A DNA stretch of 64,000 nt, from positions 84,699 through 148,698 of the forward strand of contig JBATXM010000009.1 of the NCBI GenBank assembly GCA_049673305.1. The letters run 5' to 3'. Below are positions 39,678 through 48,171 of this stretch, piece after piece. Each line of letters begins with the position of its first letter. Position 1 is the stretch's first letter. The notes beneath the pieces were generated by a model that did no database searches, had not been told where the DNA came from, and saw only the letters and a list, made by a program, of their open reading frames with translations. The position numbers and the translations under genes are program-made. The DNA is from GCA-003244245 sp049673305. GTDB taxonomy: Bacteria > Actinomycetota > Actinomycetes > Mycobacteriales > Pseudonocardiaceae.

Positions 39678-40322
39678 CTACTTCGTGGAGATCTCGTAAT
39701 CAACAGTGACCGAGAGGGTGATCTCGGATTCACCCGGTAGGACAACAGCGGCCGCCGCGAACGCATGGACTCGAGGTGCGGGCCCACCACTGGGATCCGA
39801 CTCAGAGATCGAGATGACGTTTCCGAGCTCCACACCAAGTCCGCCCGTTAGTTGCTGGGCCCGGTCCCTGGCATCGGCTATGGCCCGCTTCCGGGCTTCG
39901 GCAAGCAAGCGTGCAGGGTCGGCGAAAGAAAATGAGATGCCCTCGATGCGAATCGCGTCACCCCCGGCGTGCACGATCGCGTCGATGACGGCACCGGCGG
40001 CCGATACGTCGCGCACCGTGACGTTCAGGCCGTTCCGGACCCGGTACCCGATGATCTTCGGTGGCTGCGTGTCATTGGGATCTTGTCGCGCCAGGACAGG
40101 ATCGATGCTGAGCTGGGTCGTCTGAATGTCCCGCTCCTGGATTCCATGATCCTTCAGGGCCGACAGCACGGCCGCCGCTTGCTTGTTGTTCTCGGCCAGC
40201 GCGTCCGAGGCGGTCACGGCCTGGGTTTCCACAGCAAGGTTCAGCGCAAGGAGATCCGTCGCAGCTGTGACCCGTCCTACCCCCGTGACGCTTACCGTCC
40301 GTTGAATGTAGTTGACGCTCAT
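39678..40322 (-). CDS. SIMPL (DUF541) domain protein
   Basis: 214 aa. The body has the SIMPL pattern: TVSVTGVGRVTAATDLLALNLAVETQ, NNKQAAAVLSALKDHGIQERDIQT, YRVRNGLNVTVRDVSAAGAVIDA, RKRAIADARDRAQQLTGGLGV and a final strand ITLSVTVDYEI. Members are usually periplasmic and of unknown role. This one has no signal peptide at the ATG at 40322 (MSVNYIQRT). It probably forms an operon with the SH3-like gene. Confidence 0.85.
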   Translation of the reverse strand: MSVNYIQRTVSVTGVGRVTAATDLLALNLAVETQAVTASDALAENNKQAAAVLSALKDHGIQERDIQTTQLSIDPVLARQDPNDTQPPKIIGYRVRNGLNVTVRDVSAAGAVIDAIVHAGGDAIRIEGISFSFADPARLLAEARKRAIADARDRAQQLTGGLGVELGNVISISESDPSGGPAPRVHAFAAAAVVLPGESEITLSVTVDYEISTK

Positions 40323-40906
40323 ACCACTCCTGCTCCTTCGTCCATCAATCGGAAGAAGGAGGCCGAATAATGCTCAGTTAATACATTACACTAACACCCG
40401 ATCGAGTGAATTTGTGCGTCTCCGGGAGGGCGGGTAGCCGCTTGGGCCGGAGGATCAGGGTCCGTCGAGTCCGATGATGGTGCCGAATGGATCGGTGAGC
40501 TGGCAGATCTGGCACTGTCCGTTGATGCGTAGCGGGCTGCGGTGGTGGAGGCAGCCGGCTGCGTCGCGCAGGCAGTGCAGGCCAGCCGACTGGTCACCCC
40601 ATCCCGTCCGGTGATTCACCGGACACGGCCGATCTTCCCGGCTTCGCCGGGCGAAGCAAGCTAGCCGGGGTGGGGAGGTAGTCGATGATCAAGGTGCGGG
40701 AAGTGTCGCAGGCGCTGTGCAGCGCGCACCGCGCCGACGTCTACACCAAGCTCAGCGGCAACAACTACCTAATTTTCACACGATCCAACTGCCTAACGAT
40801 AAGATAACAGAGGGTGGTTTCATGTCAGTCGACCTGCCCTGTGAACGGTGCACCGGACGTGGATTCGGTGAGTCCGATGCTTCCGTGCTGCTGTCAGGGG
40901 GAATTG
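40323..40906. other. Junction region with small open frames and hairpins
   Basis: 584 bases without a firm gene. On the minus strand a 54-codon frame (40619-40455, GTG) holds GLHCLRDAAGCLHHRSPLRI and NGQCQICQLTDPFG, with a Cys pattern of protein-like character. On the plus strand a 40-codon frame (40685-40807) follows GGGGAGG and starts MIKVREVSQALCSAHRADVY. GTCCGGTG and CACCGGAC form a palindrome at 40606-40624. The tail is AT-rich. It looks like an insertion or deletion junction rather than a working locus. Confidence 0.4.
40455..40619 (-). CDS. Candidate 54-residue Cys-containing small protein
   Basis: GTG at 40619. The frame contains HCLRDAAGCLHHRS and GQCQICQLTDPFGTIIGLDG, i.e. C-x6-C and C-x2-C pairs that could bind zinc. 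The frame is open well upstream without a start, so this may be the end of a lost larger gene. The palindrome at 40606-40624 covers its start. No family was recognised. Confidence 0.3.
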   Translation of the reverse strand: MNHRTGWGDQSAGLHCLRDAAGCLHHRSPLRINGQCQICQLTDPFGTIIGLDGP

Positions 40907-40946
40907 ATGCGTGCTGGTGAGAAATTGATGCGTGCTGGCGAGAAGC
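40905..40946. repeat. 21-base tandem duplication at gene start
   Basis: TTGATGCGTGCTGG and the following 7 bases occur twice in direct succession (40905-40925 and 40926-40946) with two differences. This duplicates the start codon and first seven residues (MRAGEKL) in frame and offers two ATGs with different ribosome sites. Confidence 0.85.
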
Positions 40947-41788
40947 TGCGCGTGGATGTGCGTTCCAGCCAGGTCACGCCTTTGATCGGGGTGTTCGACA
41001 TGTTCTCGGCCTCGCTGACGGCTCAGCACTACGGCGGCATGTTCGTCTCCGGATTCGGTTTCGCTGCCTCCTACTACGGCCTGCCTGACATCGGCTTCAT
41101 CGCCTGGCCCGACATGGTCAACTTCGTGCAGCGGCTGCGGATGGCCTTCCCGCACCAGCACCTGCTCGTCGACATCGACGACGGCTACGTCGACCCCGAG
41201 GTCGCCTGCCACGTGGTGGAACACCTGGAACGCATCGGCGCTTCTGGGGTGATCTTGGAGGACCAGAAGCGGCCGCGCCGCTGCGGGCACGTCGACGGCA
41301 AACAGATCCTGCCGCTACCAGAGTACCTGGAGAAGCTGAACCTGGTGCTCCAGACCCGCGATGAGATGGTGGTCGTGGCCCGCACCGACGCCACCGAGGA
41401 GTCCGAGATCCTGCGCAGGGCCGAGGCGCTGGCGGCCACCGACGCCGACATGCTGCTGGTCGACGGAGTGCGCAGCGTCGACTGGATCCGCAAGATCCGT
41501 GGCGTCATCGGTGCCAAGCCGCTGCTGTTCAACCAGATCGCGGGCGGCAAGTCGCCCCAGCTGTCGCTGACCGAGTTGGAGGACCTCGGCGTCAACGCGA
41601 CCATCTACAGCACGCCGTGCCTGTTCGCCGCGCAGACCGCGATCGACAACGCGCTGCGGGAGCTGCGGGCCAACGACGGCCGGCTGCCCGACGTCCAGGA
41701 GGGTGCCGTCGACGTTGCCGCCTGCACCGCCCTGCTGGAGCGCAACATCAGCCGCCACCACAAGAAGCGGGAGACCGTCGAGGTCTGA
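40907..41788 (+). CDS. Isocitrate lyase/PEP mutase superfamily enzyme
   Basis: 293 aa TIM-barrel. It keeps GVFDMFSASLT, GFGFAASYYGLPD, DIDDGY and EDQKRPRRCGHVDGK. The RRCGH matches the KRCGH of (methyl)isocitrate and dimethylmalate lyases, carrying the catalytic Cys. The EDK...NS motif of phosphonate-forming PEP mutase is absent. So cleavage of a 2-methyl- or hydroxy-acid is likelier than C-P bond formation. VVVARTDATEESEILRRAEA is the expected later motif. GGGGG lies 5 bases before ATG 40907, and a 21-base tandem duplication repeats MRAGEKL at the start. The transporter 37 bases downstream probably shares its operon. Confidence 0.85.
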   Translation: MRAGEKLMRAGEKLRVDVRSSQVTPLIGVFDMFSASLTAQHYGGMFVSGFGFAASYYGLPDIGFIAWPDMVNFVQRLRMAFPHQHLLVDIDDGYVDPEVACHVVEHLERIGASGVILEDQKRPRRCGHVDGKQILPLPEYLEKLNLVLQTRDEMVVVARTDATEESEILRRAEALAATDADMLLVDGVRSVDWIRKIRGVIGAKPLLFNQIAGGKSPQLSLTELEDLGVNATIYSTPCLFAAQTAIDNALRELRANDGRLPDVQEGAVDVAACTALLERNISRHHKKRETVEV

Positions 41789-41825
41789 TCTGCCGGCCGT
41801 CGTTGCCGTCCGAGAGAGGGGACAG

Positions 41826-42848
41826 GTGTCCCGCGTTTCGATCCTGTCGCGGCTGCGGATCGACCCGTACATCATGGCGCTGCTGGCCACGGTCGCGGTC
41901 GCCTCGCTGTTACCGGCACGCGGGGTGGTCGCCACCGGCTTCACCTACGCCACGACCATTGCCATCGGTTTTCTGTTCTTTCTGTACGGGGCCAGGCTGT
42001 CGACCAGGCAGGCGATCGACGGGCTCAAGCACTGGCGGCTGCACTCGGTCGTGCTCGCCAGCACCTTCCTGCTGTTCCCGCTGCTGGGCCTGGCCGCGAA
42101 GCTGCTGGTGCCCGGCGTGCTCACCCCCGAGTTGTACGCGGGCCTGATGTTCCTGTGCTGCCTGCCCTCCACTGTGCAGTCCTCAATCGCGTTCACCTCG
42201 ATCGCCAAAGGCAACGTGGCCGCAGCGATCTGCAGCGCGTCGTTGTCCAACCTGATCGGGATCGGGCTCACCCCGTTGCTAGTGGCACTACTGCTATCCA
42301 CCGGCAGCAACGGGGACAGGGTGTCCCTGGACTCGGTGCGCGATATCATCGTGCAGCTACTGGTGCCGTTCGTGGCCGGACAACTGCTCCGACGCTGGAT
42401 CGGTGGCTTCGTCACCACACACAAGAAGGTGCTCGGCTACGTCGACCGCGGCACGATCCTGCTGGTGGTCTACGCGGCCTTTAGCAGGGGCGTCGCCGCC
42501 GGCATCTGGGGACGCCTGACCCCGATGTCGCTGATGCTGCTGCTGGTGGTCAACACCGTACTGCTCGCGATCGTGATGATGACGACGACCATGGCTGCCC
42601 GCAGGCTGAGCTTCTCCCCCGAGGACGAGACCGCCATCGTGTTCTGCGGCTCCAAGAAGAGCCTGGCCAGCGGCGTTCCGATGGCCATCGTACTGTTCCC
42701 CGCAACGACGGTGAGCCTGACCGTGTTGCCACTGATGTTGTTCCACCAGATCCAGCTGATGGTGTGCGCGTGGCTGGCGCGCCGTTACGCCGCCAGGTCA
42801 GAGGCGCCCCAACCAGCCTTCACGAGACCGTTTGGGTGTTCGGGGTGA
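41826..42848 (+). CDS. SBF/BASS-family membrane transporter
   Basis: 340 aa from GTG 41826 (GAGAGGGG upstream) with nine or ten hydrophobic segments. PYIMALLATVAVASLLPARG is segment one; FLFFLYGARLSTRQAIDGLKHW and LPSTVQSSIAFTSIAKGNVAAA are bile-acid:sodium symporter family motifs. FCGSKKSLASGVPMAIVLFP is the second conserved crossing region. It is the likely importer of an organic anion used by the enzyme 37 bases upstream. The last 10 or so codons run into the end of the convergent methyltransferase relic, so the C-terminus may be altered. Confidence 0.85.
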   Translation: MSRVSILSRLRIDPYIMALLATVAVASLLPARGVVATGFTYATTIAIGFLFFLYGARLSTRQAIDGLKHWRLHSVVLASTFLLFPLLGLAAKLLVPGVLTPELYAGLMFLCCLPSTVQSSIAFTSIAKGNVAAAICSASLSNLIGIGLTPLLVALLLSTGSNGDRVSLDSVRDIIVQLLVPFVAGQLLRRWIGGFVTTHKKVLGYVDRGTILLVVYAAFSRGVAAGIWGRLTPMSLMLLLVVNTVLLAIVMMTTTMAARRLSFSPEDETAIVFCGSKKSLASGVPMAIVLFPATTVSLTVLPLMLFHQIQLMVCAWLARRYAARSEAPQPAFTRPFGCSG

Positions 42849-43800
42849 CGGTGATCCGCGACCGGTCCAGGGGTGGTTTCCCCTCGGCTGCCCAGGAGCG
42901 AAACGCCACCTCGACCTCGTCCCACAGACGGCGAGGGCCGTGTTGGCGGATCTGGCGGGGGGGCCAGCTGAGCCGTCATAGCGGGCTATGGCCCATGATC
43001 CGCCCACCGGGTCGAGCAACCACAGCAGGTGATGCATCCGGTCATCGGTGGATGGCTGATGGTCCCAGACGCAGTGGCGCACTCGCGTACCGATGGCTCA
43101 TCGGACGTCGTGGCTCTCGGCGACGCGCCAGGGCTTCAAGGTGGTGGTGGAGACCTCAGCGGCGGGGTCCTCGGGGTCGAGGTGATCGAGGGTCCACTCG
43201 GGAGTGCGTTGGCTGCGCATCGCCATGAAACCGACCCGGCCGACGGGGCTACCGGTCGCGGTGCCGTCCTCGTCCACGGTGAAGTGCACCAGGGGCACGG
43301 TGGCGCCGAAGTCGGTCCGCATCGGGCTCACGATCACCCCGCCTGGCCTGGTCTGAGCGATCCACGAGTAAGGAAGCTCACCGACCCGGACGGCGGCGGT
43401 GGCAATCACGCGGTCATAGGGCGCCCGCTGCGGATGACCGTGCACACCGTCACCGGTCACCACCCGCACCGGGAGGTTCGCGGCATGCAACGCTGCTCGC
43501 GCGCTCGGCCAACACCGGGTCGATTTCCACCGTGATCACATGGGGTGCACCGAGGCGAGCGGCCAAGAGCGCGGCGTTGTAGCCGGTCCCGGTTCCGATC
43601 TCCAGCGCTGTGTGACCATCATGCACGTCGAGGGCGGTCAGCATGCCCAGCACCAGTTCTGGCTTACTGGCCGAGCTGGTACCCAACCCGCCGCCGGTGT
43701 CCGGCCACCTGGTCTTGCCGTCATCGAACTGAATCAGGATCGGCACATTACGGTAAGCCGCCTGGCGCCACTGGTCGGAACCGTCGTCACGACTGAGCGG
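42820..43800 (-). pseudogene. Decayed PCMT-like methyltransferase (peptide-maturation type)
   Basis: The pieces align with the intact-bodied homologue at 62593-63717. LEIGTGTGYNAALLAARLGA, APYDRVIATAAV, WIAQTRPGGVIVSP and LWLLDPVGGSWA all lie in order. Breaks are a frameshift in a GC run near 43500 (after VEIDPVLAER), an in-frame TGA at 43098-43100 after STTTLKPWRVAESHDVR, and a frameshift at a seven-C run at 42957-42963 before RQHGPRRLWDEVE. The N-terminal third is missing. The end lies under the transporter gene on the other strand. The function lost is methylation of a ribosomal peptide or Asp residue. Confidence 0.8.
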
Positions 43801-43992
43801 CTGCGGCCTGCCCGCATCATCATCGTGAAGTGAAGTCTCCGCTGGCAGGCCTGTCACCGAGGGTAGTGGTTCTGCGACGGCACACCAAGGTGTAACATCC
43901 AACCTCATGTGCGGGACGTACCGGTTGGAGACCGTCGTGGGTCGCCGAATGGCGAGTTTCCACGGCCGCCGCATGTCCTGATCGGACTATAG

Positions 43993-44014
43993 GAGAGGCC
44001 CCTGGGTGCCTCTC
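43993..44014 (+). promoter_or_regulatory. Hairpin in the metG leader
   Basis: GAGAGGC (43993-43999) pairs perfectly with GCCTCTC (44008-44014) around an 8-base loop. It lies about 40 bases upstream of the MetRS GTG, with ACTATAGG just before it. There is no T-run after it, so it is not a standard terminator. It could shape the leader or be an operator. No T-box motif was seen. Confidence 0.4.
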
Positions 44015-44053
44015 TGACGGGGTAAAACCAGCCGGGCCGGAAAGGTTTAACCA

Positions 44054-45568
44054 GTGGGTCGTTATTTCGTGACGACAGCAATCCCCTACGTCAACGGGAG
44101 ACCGCATGTGGGGTATGCTCTTGAGCTGGTCGAGACGGACGTGCTGGCTCGGCACCGCCGTCAGCGTGGCGACGAGGTCCAGTTCCAGACCGGCACCGAC
44201 GACAACGCGCTGAAGAACGTACAAAGCGCCGAAGCGGAGGGCATCACTCCGCAAGAGTACGTGGATCGGGTCGCTGGCCGATTCCTCGCCCTGCGCGAGA
44301 GCCTGAATTTGTCTTTCGATGATTTTATCAAGACCAGTTCCGACCCGCGACACATCCCGGGTGTGCATAAGTTGTGGAACGCCTGCGCTGAGAAGGGGGA
44401 TTTCTATCGCAAGAGCTACAGCGGCTTGTACTGTGTCGGCTGCGAAACCTTCTACGCTGAAGATGAGCTGACAGATGGGCGGTGCCCCGAGCACGGTACG
44501 GTGCCCGAACTGGTCGAGGAGAACAACTGGTTCTTCCGGCTCAGCCGCTACCAGGAACAGCTCTACGATCTGATCGCCAGCGATACCCTGCGAATTGAGC
44601 CGGCATCCCGCAAACGTGAAGTGTTGTCATTCATCGAGACCGGCTTGGAGGACTTCAGCGCGTCTCGGAGCATGGCTCGGGCCCGCGGCTGGGGTGTTCC
44701 GGTACCGGGCGACCCAGACCAGGTCATCTACGTCTGGTTCGACGCGCTCGGTAACTACATCACCGCTCCCGGATACGGCACCGATGACGCGAGCTTCCGT
44801 TACTGGTGGCAGGAGAGTGACACTCGCGTGCATGTCATCGGCAAGGGAATCATTCGCTTCCACGCTGTGTATTGGCCGGCGATGCTGCTCTCCGCTGGTG
44901 TCCGATTGCCCGACACGATCTTCGTTCACGAGTACCTCACTGCCGGTGGGCAGAAGATCAGCAAATCCGCCGGCAACGCCGAGGACCCCGCTGACATCGC
45001 TATGCAGTATGGTACCGAGGCGCTGCGGTGGTGGATGCTGCGTGACGTGGCCCGCGCTGGAGACACTGATTACACCGCCGAACGGCTCATTGCCCGCTCT
45101 AATGAAGACCTCGCGAACAACCTCGGCAATCTCGTCAACCGCACCGTGTCGATGGTCAACCGCTATCGCGACGGCGTGATCCCCGATTATGCTGTCGACA
45201 ACCCAGCGGCGGACTCGCTTCGTCTCGCCCGATCTGACGCCGCAGCCAGGATCGACCAGTCACTGGCCGACTTCGACTTCCGCCGAGCCGTCGAAGCCGT
45301 CACCCGCATCGGCGACGAGGGAAACCGCTACGTCGAAGCAGCTCGTCCCTGGGACCTGGCCAAAGCAGAACGCAAAGACAACGCGGAAACCACCGCGCTG
45401 GACACCGTACTCGCCGAACTCGTCGCCACGTGCCGCGACATCGCTGAGCACCTCCAGCCGTTTCTGCCCACAGCCGCTGACCGCATCACTGCGCAATGCG
45501 GCAACAATGGCCCCAGAGTCGCCCAGCCCAGCCCCGTCTTCCCGCGCCTGGAATCGCCCGCCAACTAG
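44054..45568 (+). CDS. metG: Methionine--tRNA ligase
   Basis: 504 aa class I synthetase. The HIGH-like motif is HVGY (residues 18-21), KISKS appears in GGQKISKSAGN, and the zinc knuckle lies in CVGCETFYAEDEL...CPEH. The anticodon-binding helical domain is complete and no C-terminal dimerisation domain is present. Start GTG 44054 with AAAGG 9 bases upstream. Codon choice is less GC-biased than in neighbours and it stands alone between decayed and accessory genes. It could be the housekeeping enzyme or a second, inhibitor-resistant copy; only the whole genome can tell. Confidence 0.92.
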   Translation: MGRYFVTTAIPYVNGRPHVGYALELVETDVLARHRRQRGDEVQFQTGTDDNALKNVQSAEAEGITPQEYVDRVAGRFLALRESLNLSFDDFIKTSSDPRHIPGVHKLWNACAEKGDFYRKSYSGLYCVGCETFYAEDELTDGRCPEHGTVPELVEENNWFFRLSRYQEQLYDLIASDTLRIEPASRKREVLSFIETGLEDFSASRSMARARGWGVPVPGDPDQVIYVWFDALGNYITAPGYGTDDASFRYWWQESDTRVHVIGKGIIRFHAVYWPAMLLSAGVRLPDTIFVHEYLTAGGQKISKSAGNAEDPADIAMQYGTEALRWWMLRDVARAGDTDYTAERLIARSNEDLANNLGNLVNRTVSMVNRYRDGVIPDYAVDNPAADSLRLARSDAAARIDQSLADFDFRRAVEAVTRIGDEGNRYVEAARPWDLAKAERKDNAETTALDTVLAELVATCRDIAEHLQPFLPTAADRITAQCGNNGPRVAQPSPVFPRLESPAN

Positions 45569-47001
45569 GTATTGTCTGGTCGGGTGCTGCGGGTGAGGAA
45601 GTCGGTGATCCGGTCGTCCAGCTCGCGCAGGTGCGGCGAGCCGGCGCGCAGTGGCCGAGTCTGCCGTTGTAGCGTGCGCAGCCGGTCAAGGGTGCGGGCG
45701 GAGCTGACCTGGGCGGCGGTGCGCAGCGCATCGCGACCCACCACGGCGGCCTGCTCCAGGTCATTGCCGAGCAGGTGGGCACCAGCAAGGTCGATCTGCG
45801 CGAAACCACGAGCCCGGACCCGCCAAGGCTCGTAGTCACGCACCGCGACGGTGCTCAGTTTGATGGCCTGCTCAGCCTCCCCGAGGTCACGCAGGCACAG
45901 GCCGAGGTCCGCAGCCAACGCAGCTTCCGTGTAGAAGTCCTGCCACGGGGGCTCGCCGTCGGGGCTCATCGACTCGTAGCGCCGCTGGGCTTCCAGCACC
46001 GCGCGACGAGCCTCCCTGGCGTCGCCGGTCAGGGCCAGACCGCGCGCCTCCTTCGCATGCAGCTCGGCTGCCAGCGCCGGAGTGACCGTGCCCTGGGCGA
46101 CGGTCAAACCGGCCCGAGCCAGTGCCACCGCCTGGCGCCCATTCCGGAGCCGGTCATGCTCAGTGAGCGCGTTCTGCCCGATCTGCACCGTCATGTGGCT
46201 CATCAAGCCCAGTACGTTGGCGGCGTAAAGCAGGTCGCCGGCCGCCATCGCCAGATCAAGCCCCTGGATGTAATAGCGCTGCGCCAATGCGGGCCGGCCC
46301 GCATCGGCCGCTGTGTAAGCTGCCAGCTTCGTGGCCTGCGCGACGGCGGTCAACAGGGCCTTGCCGGTTTTGTCCGAATAGGTGCCGTGCAGGAGCTGGT
46401 TGGCCTCCCGATGCAGCAGCGACACCACCCGCTCACGCAGCCGCCCCGAGCCGTAGCGGTAATCGAGCTGGCGTAGCTGGGTGACCTGCTCAGTCAGGAT
46501 CTCCACGTCAGCCAGGCCGACCCGCCTGCCGCCGGTACGGGCAGTACTCGCGGCTGGCGGCACGGTCAAGGCCAACAGCGCAGGCTCAGAGAAGGCCGCC
46601 GCGTTGAACGCGGAGCCCACCAGGAACTTCCGTCGGCGCATGTCCCGTCCCGACACCTCGACAATCGTGCGAAGCGTCCCGTCCAGTGTCCCCGAACAAT
46701 GCAACCCATCGTACTGATCCTCAGCCGAGGGTGTGCGGTCCACGAACCCGCACTCGGTGACGCTGACCTCGTGCTGCAGCGCCCAGGACAGCACCTTGAC
46801 CATCAACCGGGGCACCGGCCAACGCGGCTGGCACCCATCCAGGATGCGCCGCACCGACGTCGTGTTCGTCCCGACGTGCACCCCCTCCTCCGCACCCGCA
46901 GCCACCACCGCACGCGCCAACCCGGCGTTGCTCAACCCCGCCTCATCCACCAGCACCCGCAGCAGGCGATTACCACCCACCGCCTCATTCTCACTAGCCA
47001 C
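45565..47001 (-). CDS. HTH/TPR transcriptional regulator
   Basis: 478 aa from GTG 47001 (GGGAG upstream). The N-terminal HTH-like region is LLRVLVDEAGLSNAGLARAV...TSVRRILDGCQPRWP. The long C-terminal half is TPR-like: AQRYYIQGLDLAMAAGDL, YAANVLGLMSHM, ALRTAAQVSSARTLDRLRTL. This architecture is common in Streptomyces/Pseudonocardiales regulators. Two small genes are divergent from it (47202 and 47390), the likely local targets. The stop overlaps metG's stop by four bases in convergent orientation. Confidence 0.75.
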   Translation of the reverse strand: MASENEAVGGNRLLRVLVDEAGLSNAGLARAVVAAGAEEGVHVGTNTTSVRRILDGCQPRWPVPRLMVKVLSWALQHEVSVTECGFVDRTPSAEDQYDGLHCSGTLDGTLRTIVEVSGRDMRRRKFLVGSAFNAAAFSEPALLALTVPPAASTARTGGRRVGLADVEILTEQVTQLRQLDYRYGSGRLRERVVSLLHREANQLLHGTYSDKTGKALLTAVAQATKLAAYTAADAGRPALAQRYYIQGLDLAMAAGDLLYAANVLGLMSHMTVQIGQNALTEHDRLRNGRQAVALARAGLTVAQGTVTPALAAELHAKEARGLALTGDAREARRAVLEAQRRYESMSPDGEPPWQDFYTEAALAADLGLCLRDLGEAEQAIKLSTVAVRDYEPWRVRARGFAQIDLAGAHLLGNDLEQAAVVGRDALRTAAQVSSARTLDRLRTLQRQTRPLRAGSPHLRELDDRITDFLTRSTRPDNT

Positions 47002-47201
47002 AATGCTCCCGGATCCATAATCGTCGTTACTCGACCGGGGCCAATCATGACCGGCCCTGAGACACCCTGTAAAGCCAGTACCTGAAGTGAGACGGCAAGT
47101 GAGACTCTGGCCAGCCACCGGCGCCATTCCCACGCCGTCACAACTGCCCGAGTATTGCGCCGAGCGCTTCACTAGTGATGACTCCCAAGGAGGTAAACAC
47201 A

Positions 47202-47393
47202 GTGCACCGCGACCCGCCAGAAACCACGAGCTTTCCGCAACCCCCATCATTCTTCTGGCTACCCATCGACGGCCGGCGCCACAAAGCCAAGATCCAGGAC
47301 CAACACCTGCCCCCCGGCACACTGATCACCACACTCTGCGGGCGACAACTGACCCGAACGCGAGTGACCGGCACCGAAGGCAACCAGAGATGA
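47202..47393 (+). CDS. Small zinc-ribbon-like protein
   Basis: 63 aa from GTG 47202, preceded by a perfect AAGGAGG 8 bases away. SFFWLPIDGRRHKAKIQDQHL and LITTLCGRQLTRTRV resemble a family of short actinobacterial proteins with a WxPxD/DG...TLCG pattern; only one Cys and two His are present, so zinc binding is doubtful. The stop overlaps the next ATG (ATGA). Divergent from the TPR regulator. Confidence 0.7.
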   Translation: MHRDPPETTSFPQPPSFFWLPIDGRRHKAKIQDQHLPPGTLITTLCGRQLTRTRVTGTEGNQR

Positions 47394-47806
47394 GCGAGGC
47401 GAACGAGCCAACCACCGGTATCCCGAATTCCGACAAGCCCGGCTGGTGGATCGTGGCGCCGTGGCCAGTGCACGCAAGCCTATGCGATGTGGTGAGACAC
47501 TTCCTGTGCTTCGCACCAAGAAACAACACCAGCGCCACCGAAAAACTGGCCTACTACAAAGGGTACCTGACGGCCATGGAGGCAGCGTCACGACATGAGC
47601 TGACACATCACCACGACGAGCGCTGGTACGAGGATTTGCGTGACTGCATTGACCGCTGCGTCACCATGCACCAAGACAAGCGCACGGCTGAAATCCAGCG
47701 GTCTCGTCAAGTTCACGGCTCTGGGCCACACTTGGCACTGGCTCTACAAACCCCGCATCCCGTGATCGACTCTATTGTCGCCGAGAGGGTGCACAAGCAT
47801 CCATAA
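47390..47806 (+). CDS. Unrecognised 138-residue protein co-translated with the small gene
   Basis: ATG 47390 overlaps the previous stop (ATGA). No signal peptide or membrane segment. WWIVAPWPVHASLCDVVRHF and NTSATEKLAYYKGYLTAMEA then RWYEDLRDCIDRCVTMHQDK suggest a helical globular protein with conserved Trp. The last residues VAERVHKHP are encoded by the first copy of the GGTGCACAAGCATCCAT repeat, so the natural C-terminus may have been replaced. I do not recognise a function. The divergent regulator suggests controlled expression. Confidence 0.65.
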   Translation: MSEANEPTTGIPNSDKPGWWIVAPWPVHASLCDVVRHFLCFAPRNNTSATEKLAYYKGYLTAMEAASRHELTHHHDERWYEDLRDCIDRCVTMHQDKRTAEIQRSRQVHGSGPHLALALQTPHPVIDSIVAERVHKHP

Positions 47807-47852
47807 GACCCTGGATGGGCGGGTCAGAAGGTGCACAAGCATCCATAAGACC
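47788..47852. repeat. Two direct copies of the GGTGCACAAGCATCCAT repeat
   Basis: A 23-base unit beginning GGTGCACAAGCATCCAT and continuing AAGACC occurs at 47788-47810 and 47830-47852, period 42. Its first 17 bases occur again, inverted, at 62295-62311. The first copy forms the end of the upstream gene. No transposase is adjacent to either pair. Confidence 0.8.
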
Positions 47853-48171
47853 GTGCGGACCATGGCGGGGAGCTCGGGCTCAGCGGTGATCGTGCTGGTG
47901 CGGCCAGCGGGCACTGCACGACCAGGCGGGGGCGCGACGGGGCAGGCGGGGGCGCGACGGGCAGGCGGGGGCAGGGCGAGGCACCCGATCCGGCTGAACC
48001 TCTTGCCGGCGCGGCCAGCGATGGGTAACGATGTGCGCATGCGGCATGCGGTGCTCGAGCAGTTCTGGCCAAGCCGGCGTGTGCACGCCTTCGATCAGTT
48101 CTGAAGCTAGGCCGCGCCTCGGCGCATGGCCTCTCCGCCCCACACACCATCCCCGCACACCAGGAGTATGC
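47807..48171. other. Intergenic between the unknown gene and canA
   Basis: 365 bases with repeats (see separate entries), then no feature except GC-rich low-complexity DNA and a possible canA promoter region near 48100. No supported gene. The tandem AGGCGGGGGCGCGACGGG units fill 47930-47980. Confidence 0.45.
47930..47980. repeat. GC-rich minisatellite, about three 19-base units
   Basis: AGGCGGGGGCGCGACGGG-like units recur with 19-20 base period; the third unit is truncated. Such G-rich minisatellites can be slippage-prone. No coding role. Confidence 0.7.

Noticed and set aside
40907..41788. Phosphonate biosynthesis PEP mutase
   Set aside because: The EDK...NS signature is absent and the Cys-containing CGH loop of lyases is present; no phosphonate genes nearby.
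43975..44053. T-box riboswitch upstream of metG
   Set aside because: No T-box core, specifier loop or terminator pair was seen; only a short stem.
47930..47980. CRISPR array
   Set aside because: Units are adjacent and GC-rich, with no unique spacers and no cas genes; it is a minisatellite.
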